A stretch of 64,000 bases of DNA from NCBI RefSeq assembly GCF_001189235.2, contig NZ_LFIP02000001.1, positions 1,415,450 through 1,479,449 of the forward strand, read 5' to 3'. Made by a program: the position numbers and the translations under genes. This document shows positions 8,717-15,883 of the stretch, in pieces (within the stretch, counting starts at the first letter, position 1; each line of letters begins with the position of its first letter). Below the pieces are notes generated by a model that saw nothing but the letters and a program-made list of their open reading frames with translations, was not told the DNA's origin and did not search any database. The DNA is from Bradyrhizobium embrapense (lineage in GTDB: Bacteria; Pseudomonadota; Alphaproteobacteria; Rhizobiales; Xanthobacteraceae).

Positions 8717-9475
8717 TCAGGCCGCCTTGGCCGTAATCAGAACGTCTTCCGCCGGCATCAGCACCTCGTTGCCGAGCAGGAAGCCGCGGCAGCTGCGCAG
8801 CGAGCGCAGCGCGCGATTGAAATCTATACCGGTCGACACCAGCGCCCGCAGCGTCCGCGGATTGCGCACGATGCCGCGCAGCACCTTGCGCAGATCGATG
8901 TCGCCGTTCGGCTTCACCGCGGATTTCGCGAGCTCGGGCAGCGCCCGGTGCGCGGGATCGCTGATCACGCGCAGCGCAGCGAACGGAATGCCCGCCTTGG
9001 CGGCATAGGCGGCCGCAATATGGCTTTCCATGTCGACTGCGGCAGCCCCCGTCATCGAGCGCAGCGCGGCCTTGCAGGCCTTCGCCGCGATCACCTCCTC
9101 GACGCCGGCAAGCCCGCCGCGGACGATCCTGCGGCGCTTCAACGCGGCGCTGGCGATCATCTCTTCGTTCAGAGCGGATGCGGCCAGGAAACGGGTATCG
9201 CCGGACATCACCTCGGTCGCGACAACGACGTCGCCCGACTTCAGCGACGGATCGAGCCCGCCGGCTACGCCGAACGAAATCACGCCACGGAAGGTGGTCG
9301 GATCCAGCGTCGCTAGCAATTCACGCAGCTGCTGCGGATCGCTCGAGCTGCAAATCACGATCATGCCGGGACCCGCTGCGATGCGGGCTTCCTGCACCAA
9401 TCCAGTCACAATCAATACCGGCCGAGGATCAATTCTACTGCCCACGGTCTCGGCGGCCCCCGCCTCAACAATCAC
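8717..9475 (-). CDS. hpnG: Adenosylhopane nucleosidase HpnG (hopanoid-associated phosphorylase)
   Basis: Cytoplasmic enzyme of 252 residues in the purine phosphorylase / MTA-SAH nucleosidase fold. It removes adenine from adenosylhopane to give ribosylhopane, the precursor of bacteriohopanetetrol and aminotriol. Visible features are ISFGVAGGLDPSLKSGDVVVA (phosphate/ribose site), the family motif AVDMESHIAAAYA with its ribose-binding Met-Glu, and RVISDPAH with the catalytic-type Asp. Its ATG overlaps the TGA of shc by four bases (9472-9475), a sign of translational coupling. It is the last gene of the hpnC-D-E-shc-G operon and acts directly after HpnH. Family and context agree strongly. Confidence 0.95.
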   Translation of the reverse strand: MIVEAGAAETVGSRIDPRPVLIVTGLVQEARIAAGPGMIVICSSSDPQQLRELLATLDPTTFRGVISFGVAGGLDPSLKSGDVVVATEVMSGDTRFLAASALNEEMIASAALKRRRIVRGGLAGVEEVIAAKACKAALRSMTGAAAVDMESHIAAAYAAKAGIPFAALRVISDPAHRALPELAKSAVKPNGDIDLRKVLRGIVRNPRTLRALVSTGIDFNRALRSLRSCRGFLLGNEVLMPAEDVLITAKAA

Positions 9476-11454
9476 ATCCCGACCCCTACCACCCTGCTAT
9501 TGGTGCTTCTCAAATTCCGATACCGCGCCAGCGCCCAGAGCGGAAAGAACTTCGAGTAGCCATGATATCGCAAGTAAAATACCCGCGGAAACCCCGTAGC
9601 TGTGTATCGCTGCTCGTCCCACAGCCCTTTTTCCGTCTGTGTTGCCTTTAGGTACTCCACCCCCCGCACAACGGCGGGATTTTCGACCTCCCCGGCCGCC
9701 ATCAATCCAAGCAAAGCCCATGCCGTTTGCGAGGAAGTCGACGGCGCAACCTCATAGCCCTTGTAATCCAGCCGGTAGCTGACGGCGTCCTCGCCCCAGC
9801 CACCATCCTGATTCTGGACTGACACCAGCCAATCGACCGCTTTCCGAATCATCGGGTCGTTGCGATCGATCCCTGCGACATTTAGCGCTGAGAGCACCGA
9901 CCAGGTGCCGTAGAGGTAATTCAGGCCCCAGCGGCCGTACCAGGACCCTTCGGGGAGCTGGGTGCGACGCAGGTAGGCAATACCGTCGGCCATCGCCTTG
10001 CTGCTCTCGGCGGTCTCGCCGAGTTGGCCCAGCATCGAGATGCAGCGCGCCGTGACATCCTCGGTCGGCGGATCGAGCAAAGCGCCGTGATCGGAGAACG
10101 GGATGTTGTTGAGGTAATATTCGAGGTTGTTGGCGTCGAACGCGGCCCAGCCGCCGTCGCGGCTCTGCAGCCCCTCGATCCACTCGCGGCCGCGCGCGAT
10201 CGCCTCGTCATATTCCCTGGTTCCGGTGTGCCGCCGCGCGCGGTCCATCGCCATCACGACCACGGCGGTGTCGTCGAGATCGGGATAGTGGTCGTTGTTG
10301 TACTGGAACGCCCAGCCACCGGGACGGACGCCCGGCGCCTTGACCGCCCAGTCGCCCTTCAGCTCCAGCACCTGGCGCGGCTTCAGCCAGTCGAGGCCCT
10401 GCTTGGCCTTGGCCAGCGTGTCCTCGCCGCCCGCTTCCTGCAGCGCATGACAGGTCAGCGCGGTGTCCCACACCGGCGAGACGCAGGGCTGGCAATAGGC
10501 CTCGTGCTCGCCGACCACCAGCAGCTTGTCGATGCCGCGGCGGGTGATGGCGCGCGGCGGGAAATTCCCGTCCTTGCCGAGCGCCTCATACATCATGACG
10601 ATGTTGGCCATCGGCGGATAGATCGCGCCCATGCCGTCTTCGCCGTTCAACCGCTCTTCGGTGAAGGCGAGCGCGGCGTCGATCGCGCGCTGGCGCAGGC
10701 GCTTCGGAAACATCGGCTCGATCACGCGCAGCACGGCGTCGAGCGAGCGGAACAGATAGAACCAGCCCGCGCTCTGATGCGGCGCCTTCGGCGCCATGCG
10801 GACAGATTTCGGATCCTCCAGGAACAACTCGTCGATGCCGACGCCCTTCGGATTCCTGGCGCGCGGCTTCAGCGCGGCGAGCACCATCAGCGGCACCATG
10901 GTGGTGCGCGCCCAGTAGGAGATCTTGTTGATATGGAACGGCGACCACATCGGCAGCAGCATGATCTCGACCGGCAGCACCGGCGTCGCGCGCCAGGTCA
11001 CGACGCCAAAAAGCGCGAGCAGGAAGCGCGTGAACACGTTGCTGCCCGAGGCCCCGCCGCGCGAGCGGATCGCCTCGCGCGCCCGCACCATGTGCGGCGC
11101 GTCGACGGAATCGCCGATCATCTTCAACGCGAAATACGACTTCACGCTGGCGCTCATGTCGAACGGGCCGTCATGCACCAGCGGCCAGCCGCCATGCGCG
11201 CCCTGGACGCGGCGCAGATAGTTGCCGAGCTTGGCCTCGAGCGCGGCATCGACGGGCTCGGCCAGGTAGTGACGCAGCAGGATGTACTCGGCCGGAATGG
11301 TGCTGTCGGCTTCGAGCTCGAACACCCAGTGCCCGTCGGACTGGCGATAGCCGAGCAACGCTTCGGTTGCCTTGGAGATGCTTTTCTCCAGCGCGACCGG
11401 GTCGACTGCAACGCCGTGATCTCTCGAAAGCATTTCGCTCGATATCCTCTTCAT
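9472..11454 (-). CDS. shc: Squalene-hopene cyclase
   Basis: Membrane-associated class II triterpene cyclase (also called HpnF) that folds squalene into hopene or hopanol. Its 660 residues are the usual length. The catalytic acid motif DXDDTA is present as D392, D394 and D395 (DLDDTAVV). Several QW repeats are visible, for example SDGHWVF near residue 40, RDGGWAAFD near 435 and QNQDGGWGED near 550. The substrate-channel region around VLPVEIMLLPMW also fits the family. It starts 44 bases after the end of hpnE and overlaps hpnG by four bases. Loss of this gene would remove all hopanoids unless a second cyclase exists outside the window. Confidence 0.98.
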   Translation of the reverse strand: MKRISSEMLSRDHGVAVDPVALEKSISKATEALLGYRQSDGHWVFELEADSTIPAEYILLRHYLAEPVDAALEAKLGNYLRRVQGAHGGWPLVHDGPFDMSASVKSYFALKMIGDSVDAPHMVRAREAIRSRGGASGSNVFTRFLLALFGVVTWRATPVLPVEIMLLPMWSPFHINKISYWARTTMVPLMVLAALKPRARNPKGVGIDELFLEDPKSVRMAPKAPHQSAGWFYLFRSLDAVLRVIEPMFPKRLRQRAIDAALAFTEERLNGEDGMGAIYPPMANIVMMYEALGKDGNFPPRAITRRGIDKLLVVGEHEAYCQPCVSPVWDTALTCHALQEAGGEDTLAKAKQGLDWLKPRQVLELKGDWAVKAPGVRPGGWAFQYNNDHYPDLDDTAVVVMAMDRARRHTGTREYDEAIARGREWIEGLQSRDGGWAAFDANNLEYYLNNIPFSDHGALLDPPTEDVTARCISMLGQLGETAESSKAMADGIAYLRRTQLPEGSWYGRWGLNYLYGTWSVLSALNVAGIDRNDPMIRKAVDWLVSVQNQDGGWGEDAVSYRLDYKGYEVAPSTSSQTAWALLGLMAAGEVENPAVVRGVEYLKATQTEKGLWDEQRYTATGFPRVFYLRYHGYSKFFPLWALARYRNLRSTNSRVVGVGM

Positions 11455-11498
11455 CGCGGGCCGGCTGATCGAAAGCCATTCTCGCTCAACAGGTCGAA

Positions 11499-12749
11499 TT
11501 AACGCCTGGTCAGAACCAGATCTGCGGCACGATCACCCGACCGCACCGACCCCTCGATGGTTGCCGGCAACCCGGTAGCAGTCCAGTCGCCGGCAAGGAA
11601 CAGGTTTTTTTGCGCCGTCGCGGGCCCGGGACGCAGGGCGTTCTGTTCCGGCGTCGCCTCAAATGTGGCGCGGCGCTCGCGCACGATCTGCCACGGCGGC
11701 AGGTCGCCGGAGACGCCGGATGCCTTGCAGATATCCCGCCAGATCGCCTGCGCAAGCTCCTCGCGCGGCATGTCGACCAGGCGGTCGCCGTTGCTGATCG
11801 TCACCGACAGCCGCTGCGGGAACGCGAACAGCCACTCCACGAGGCCGCCCACCACGCCGAGAATGGGCGCGGCGTCGCGCGGCGGATCTACGCGGAAATG
11901 CGCGTTGACGATGGCGCGGAATTTGGTCGGGGTTTTCAGGCCGGGCAGCAGGGTTGCCGCGGCGCGCGGCGGCACCGCGAGCACGACGGCATCGTCGGTC
12001 GCCAGCGTGATCTTGTCGCCACCGCCGAAGTCGAGCTCACTGATGCGATCACCGGACGTGCCAAGCGTACGCAATTCGTGACCGAACTGGACGCTGTGGC
12101 CCCGCTCCTCCAAGAGCTTCACGGCCGGCTCGATCAGCACCGAGCTGAGGCCGTCGCGTGCGATCAGCGGACGGCAGGCCTGCCCGCCGGCAAGCAGCGT
12201 CTCGCGCACGATGGCGCCGGCAAGTCCGGCCGAGCCCTCCGGCGGATCGACGTTCAGTGCGGCGAGCAGCAGTGGCTGCACCAGGCGGTCATACAGCGTG
12301 CCCTTGCAGGGAATAGTGTTGCCGACGAGCGCCTCGGTGCCGGCCCAGGCCAGCGGCGCCAATGCGAGATAATCGCGCAAGGTCGTGTCGGGGACGCGGC
12401 GCGCCTCGTCGAACACCCACAGCGGCAGGCGGGAATCGCCGAGGTCGAGCTGCCAGCGCCGGCCGGAGGCAAGATCGACGAACGGAAACTGCGCGCGCGC
12501 AGGTCCTACCAGGCCGGCCTCGGTGCCGATCGAACGCGCGTAGCTCAAAGCATGGCGGTTGCCCGACAGCAGCAGGTGGTTGCCATTGTCGATGGTGAGA
12601 TTGGTGGCGGCGTCGAAATAGGAACGGCAGCGGCCACCGGCCTGCTGCGTCGCTTCGTGGACGGCAACCTTGTAGCCGCCATTGGCGAGCCGCACGGCCG
12701 CCGAGAGGCCGGAAATGCCGGCACCGATGATATGAACGGTGTTTTGCAT
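11499..12749 (-). CDS. hpnE: Hydroxysqualene dehydroxylase HpnE
   Basis: FAD-dependent amine-oxidase-type enzyme of 416 residues. It reduces hydroxysqualene to squalene, the third step of the HpnCDE route. The N-terminus carries the FAD-binding motif VHIIGAGISGLSAAVRLA (residues 5-22), followed by the acidic strand end and GGRCRS. The C-terminus has NLFLAGDWTATGLPATIEGSVRSG, the second flavin-contact motif of this superfamily. Its ATG shares one base with the TGA of hpnD (TGATG at 12749), so the two are probably co-translated. No dedicated promoter is visible. The hpnC-hpnD-hpnE order is the standard set, which supports HpnE over a generic phytoene desaturase. Confidence 0.95.
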   Translation of the reverse strand: MQNTVHIIGAGISGLSAAVRLANGGYKVAVHEATQQAGGRCRSYFDAATNLTIDNGNHLLLSGNRHALSYARSIGTEAGLVGPARAQFPFVDLASGRRWQLDLGDSRLPLWVFDEARRVPDTTLRDYLALAPLAWAGTEALVGNTIPCKGTLYDRLVQPLLLAALNVDPPEGSAGLAGAIVRETLLAGGQACRPLIARDGLSSVLIEPAVKLLEERGHSVQFGHELRTLGTSGDRISELDFGGGDKITLATDDAVVLAVPPRAAATLLPGLKTPTKFRAIVNAHFRVDPPRDAAPILGVVGGLVEWLFAFPQRLSVTISNGDRLVDMPREELAQAIWRDICKASGVSGDLPPWQIVRERRATFEATPEQNALRPGPATAQKNLFLAGDWTATGLPATIEGSVRSGDRAADLVLTRR

Positions 12750-13585
12750 CAGATAATCGCGTAACGAAGAAGAATGCCGATCTTGGCGGCCTTGGACACA
12801 CGCACCGGCTCACGCGGAGCGGCGAAGCCGCGCGCGATGAGGAGATCGAGGATCGCGCGGTAGTATTTCGACATGATCCGCGGCGCGCGCACGGCACGGC
12901 GCGAATTGCGCTTCATGATCTCGTCGGACTTCTGGAAGTGCATCTTGGCGCGCTCGGCAAGCGGCGCGCACACTTTCGGCAGCGCGCGGTCGGCAGTGAC
13001 GCGGGCCGGATCGTTGTTGGTGATGCCGGCGTGCCAGAGCCATTCGCGCGGCAGATAGAGCCGGCCGAGACCGGCATCCTCGTCGATGTCGCGCAGGATA
13101 TTGGTGAGCTGCAGCGCGCGACCGAGATGGTAGGCGAGCTGGATGCCGTCTTCCTCGGGCAGGCCGAACACGCGCACCGACAGCCGGCCAACCGCGCTCG
13201 CGACGCGATCGCAATACAGATCGAGCGTCGCAAGATCGGGCGCCCGGATGTCTTGCGGGACGTCCATCTCCATGCCATCGACGATCGCGACGAAATCCTC
13301 GCGCTTCAGGCCGAAGGCCTTCACCGACGCGACATAGTCCTTCAGCCGCGCCGGCGGATGCCCCGCATACAGCGCGTCGATATCCTCGCGCCATTGCTGC
13401 AAGGCGGCCAGGCGCTCCGGCCGCGGACCGTCGGAATCGGCGATGTCGTCGACCTGCCGGCAGAAGCTGTAGATCTGGAACATCGCCTCGCGCTGCGCGC
13501 GCGGCAGGATGCGCATCGCGGCATAGAACGAACTGCCCGACGCGGTGCTTCCATAGTTTGCGTTGGCCGCCGCCTCGGCACTCAT
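12749..13585 (-). CDS. hpnD: Presqualene diphosphate synthase HpnD
   Basis: Trans-isoprenyl diphosphate synthase of the squalene/phytoene synthase family, 278 residues. It condenses two farnesyl diphosphates to presqualene diphosphate. Both Mg-binding aspartate motifs are visible: FCRQVDDIADSDG near residue 45 and ILRDIDEDAGLGRLYLP near residue 165. A third family motif, SSFYAAMRILPRAQREA, lies near residue 20. It overlaps hpnC by four bases (ATGA, 13582-13585) and hpnE by one. Without HpnC and HpnE it could be mistaken for a phytoene synthase, but the operon settles the matter. The product passes to HpnC. Confidence 0.96.
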   Translation of the reverse strand: MSAEAAANANYGSTASGSSFYAAMRILPRAQREAMFQIYSFCRQVDDIADSDGPRPERLAALQQWREDIDALYAGHPPARLKDYVASVKAFGLKREDFVAIVDGMEMDVPQDIRAPDLATLDLYCDRVASAVGRLSVRVFGLPEEDGIQLAYHLGRALQLTNILRDIDEDAGLGRLYLPREWLWHAGITNNDPARVTADRALPKVCAPLAERAKMHFQKSDEIMKRNSRRAVRAPRIMSKYYRAILDLLIARGFAAPREPVRVSKAAKIGILLRYAII

Positions 13586-14460
13586 GCGCCCGCCGCCGTC
13601 TTGGAGACCGCACGCCGTCCGGTCGCACGCTGCGCGGCCTCGCCGGCGACGCCGCCGAGACTCTGCAGCAGCAGTTCAACCTTGCTTAAATGCACGCGCT
13701 CGCTGAGCGGATCGCGCACCTTCAGCATGTTGACGATCTTGTCGGCGAACGCCTGGATCACTGATATCTCGAGCCCGAGCCGGAAATCTTTCACTTCGGC
13801 GGCGAGCGGCTTGCTCTGGTCAAGCAACGCTTCGGTGCGCACCGCGAGCGCCTGCAGGCATTTGAGCAGGGCCGGCTGCGATTTGGCCTCGCCGAGCATC
13901 TCGACGGTCGCCCCCGCGGCGGCCAGCGCGTCGCGCGGCAGATAGACGCGGTTCAGGTTGCGGTAGTCCTTGCCGCAGTCCTGCAGATGATTGTTGATCT
14001 GCAAACCGGCGCAGAGCGCGTCCGACGCCGCCCAAGTCGAGATATCCTCGCCATGCACGTCGAGCATGAAGCGGCCGACCGGCATCGCCGAGTAGCGGCA
14101 ATAGTCGATCACGTCGTCCCAGTTTTCGTAGCGCAGCTTGGTGACGTCGAGGCGGAACGCCACCAGCACGTCGAGCGCATGCCGCGGCGGCATGCCGCGC
14201 TCGGCAAAGGCGCGGCGCAGGCTGACCGCTTCCTTCTGGCTGTCGCCATTGCCGAGCAGTTCGGCCTCCATGAGGTCGAGATAACGCAGCTTGTCGGCAG
14301 GCTGCAGCGTGGCGTGATCGGCGATATCGTCGGCGGTGCGGACGAAATTGTAGAAGGCCAGGATGAGAGCACGATGCCGCGGATGAATGATCCACGACGC
14401 GACCGGAAAATTCTCGTCGCGGTGGGTCTTTCCGGATCGCAGGTCGCTCGCGGTGGTCAT
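13582..14460 (-). CDS. hpnC: Hydroxysqualene synthase HpnC
   Basis: Second squalene/phytoene-synthase-like enzyme, 292 residues. It converts presqualene diphosphate to hydroxysqualene. Aspartate-rich motifs are FVRTADDIADHAT near residue 40 and NNHLQDCGKDYRNLNRVYLP near residue 160. The second motif differs from that of HpnD, with Cys-Gly in its middle, as expected for HpnC. It is the first gene of the operon hpnC-hpnD-hpnE-shc-hpnG. The upstream 196 bases contain only a weak promoter candidate and then the 3' end of a small exported-protein gene on the same strand, so some read-through from that gene is possible. Confidence 0.95.
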   Translation of the reverse strand: MTTASDLRSGKTHRDENFPVASWIIHPRHRALILAFYNFVRTADDIADHATLQPADKLRYLDLMEAELLGNGDSQKEAVSLRRAFAERGMPPRHALDVLVAFRLDVTKLRYENWDDVIDYCRYSAMPVGRFMLDVHGEDISTWAASDALCAGLQINNHLQDCGKDYRNLNRVYLPRDALAAAGATVEMLGEAKSQPALLKCLQALAVRTEALLDQSKPLAAEVKDFRLGLEISVIQAFADKIVNMLKVRDPLSERVHLSKVELLLQSLGGVAGEAAQRATGRRAVSKTAAGA

Positions 14461-14536
14461 GGGAAATGTGGGCTACACTGGTCATGGCACGACGCAGGCG
14501 CGAACGGACGGGCGCATGCGGGGGATTTGCGAGCCC

Positions 14537-14565
14537 CATATAGGGGAATACGCCACCAAAACCAA
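14537..14565 (-). promoter_or_regulatory. Candidate housekeeping promoter for the hpnC operon
   Basis: On the minus strand TTGGTT (14565-14560) is followed after 17 bases by TATATG (14542-14537). This would give a leader of about 70 bases before hpnC. The -35 box is a partial match, so this is a candidate only. No EcfG-type match is present here, unlike upstream of hpnN. Confidence 0.35.
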
Positions 14566-14656
14566 TGCTATCTGTGACCGCCAGCATATGCGACCGCGGC
14601 CGGCATGGCTGCCAGCCGCGGTGTCGATAGCGGTCCCTTGAGACCTGGATTCGGTC

Positions 14657-14893
14657 TTATTGGCCGTGGGTCTTCAGCACCTGTTCGCAGGCGGCGCTGA
14701 TCTTGCTTCGGTTCTGCTGCAGGCAGGCGAGGATAGTGAAATCGCCCTGATCGATCACAGCGCGGCAGTGACGCTGCACGTCGCGCGTGCAGGCCTTCTG
14801 CTCATCGGGCGTACCGCGCCCTTGCTGCTGGGCGAAGGCGCCGGACGAGAACGGGATCGACAACAGGGCAACAGCCAGGAGAAATTTACGCAT
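14657..14893 (-). CDS. Small cysteine-containing exported protein
   Basis: Predicted periplasmic protein of 78 residues and unknown function. Residues 1-21 are a signal peptide (MRKFLLAVALLSIPFSSGAFA, cleavage after AFA). The mature part of about 57 residues holds four cysteines: KACTRD, RHCRAV, LACLQQ and AACEQV. Their spacing resembles small cysteine-rich-repeat proteins seen in alphaproteobacteria, and they may form two disulfides. It lies upstream of hpnC on the same strand, but 196 bases away. Nothing ties it directly to hopanoids. The reading frame, signal peptide and cysteine pattern make it a real gene; a role cannot be given. Confidence 0.8.
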   Translation of the reverse strand: MRKFLLAVALLSIPFSSGAFAQQQGRGTPDEQKACTRDVQRHCRAVIDQGDFTILACLQQNRSKISAACEQVLKTHGQ

Positions 14894-14929
14894 CGTATTC
14901 CTTCATTTCCGACAGCAGAAAATCTGTTC

Positions 14930-14945
14930 CCGAAACGCGTTTCGG
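14930..14945. promoter_or_regulatory. Perfect 16-base palindrome upstream of the small exported-protein gene
   Basis: CCGAAACGCGTTTCGG is a perfect inverted repeat with no spacer, centred 45 bases upstream of the ATG of the 78-residue protein. Such a site suits a dimeric repressor or activator. No regulator is identified, and an operator role is inferred from symmetry and position alone. Confidence 0.4.
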
Positions 14946-15284
14946 CAGGGCCGGGGACGGATTTTGGGATTACAGACGCCACGTAACGCGGCAACGGATT
15001 AACGACAAGCACTGCTAAATGCGGCTAAATTTGCGGCGCTGTAAACCCCCGCCTAAGACATTGATTTACAATGCTGATTCATGCCATCACTTTTGTCGCG
15101 TTCGGGTATTGCGGATCGCACTCGCGCAAAGCTAGATGCCAACATGAGGCCAGCGGCTTCTGATTCTGTTCGTTGACAACCGGGCTAGCGCGGGCCGCTT
15201 CCGTTGTTTGAACCTAACATTCTTGGGTGACACTAAACCTTCGATGCGGCGAGACGCTTTCTTGCGAAAGAGGCGTTGATTTTG
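14946..15284. other. Intergenic region before the 175-residue exported protein
   Basis: About 340 bases without a gene. A TTGACA hexamer occurs at 15173-15178 on the plus strand, but no acceptable -10 box follows at 16-18 bases, so I do not call a promoter. I see no RNA gene and no other structure in this stretch. Confidence 0.35.
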
Positions 15285-15803
15285 ATGGGAAAATTCACAA
15301 TGAAGCTGTTTGGTTCCAGCCTTTATGGTCAGGCCCTCAGGGCTGTGGGCGTCGGCGCCGCACTGTTGCTGTCTGCCTCCGCAGTCCATGCCCAGGCCGG
15401 CGGCCCGTTCGCCGGCTTTGCCGGCTCGTGGACCGGTACGGGCACGGTGGCGTTGTCCAACGGCACGACCGAACGGATTCGTTGCAAGGCCGATTACAAG
15501 GTCGCGCCATCGGGCATGAACCTGAAGCAATCGCTGCATTGCGCCAGCGACAGCTACAAATTCGACCTGTCAAGCGACGTCACCAGCCAGGGCGACCGGA
15601 TTTCCGGCAACTGGAGCGAGGCGAGCCGCAACATCTTCGGCAATTTGCAGGGCACCGCGGGTGGCGGCCGGATCGACGTGTTCGTCGAAGCCTCCGGCTT
15701 TGCCGCAAACCTGAACCTGCAAACCAACGGCTCCAAGCAAGTGGTGCAGATCGACTCCAAGGGTGAGATTCGCGGCGTCACCATCACGATGACGAAGACC
15801 TGA
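15285..15803 (+). CDS. Exported protein of unknown function, beta-rich
   Basis: Secreted or periplasmic protein of about 172 residues (start at 15285; an ATG at 15300 is equally plausible and gives 167). The N-terminus is a signal peptide ending SASAVHAQA. The mature part begins GPFAGFAGSWTGTGTVALSNG and continues as alternating polar strands (NLKQSLHCASDSYKFDLSSDV). This resembles a small lipocalin or beta-barrel domain of the kind often found in rhizobial exported proteins. Two cysteines (RIRCKAD and LHCASD) may pair. I do not recognise a named family. It lies between the hopanoid operon and an RND exporter, converges on the exporter, and the two share a bidirectional terminator. Confidence 0.8.
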   Translation: MGKFTMKLFGSSLYGQALRAVGVGAALLLSASAVHAQAGGPFAGFAGSWTGTGTVALSNGTTERIRCKADYKVAPSGMNLKQSLHCASDSYKFDLSSDVTSQGDRISGNWSEASRNIFGNLQGTAGGGRIDVFVEASGFAANLNLQTNGSKQVVQIDSKGEIRGVTITMTKT

Positions 15804-15837
15804 CGCCCTCCGCGCGATCTCATTAGCCCAAAAAAAG

Positions 15838-15871
15838 GGCCCGGTTCCGATCACTCGGAACCGGGCCTTTT
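15838..15871. terminator. Bidirectional rho-independent terminator
   Basis: A perfect 13-base stem (15838-15850 with 15855-15867, loop TCAC) has an A-run on its left (15830-15836) and a T-run on its right (15868-15871). It can therefore stop transcription from both the exported-protein gene and the convergent RND exporter gene, and it lies exactly between them. Confidence 0.9.
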
Positions 15872-15883
15872 GCTTTCGGTCGA

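Noticed and set aside
10024..11502. A 492-codon plus-strand open frame antisense to shc
   Set aside because: Shadow of the squalene-hopene cyclase gene. No family resemblance.
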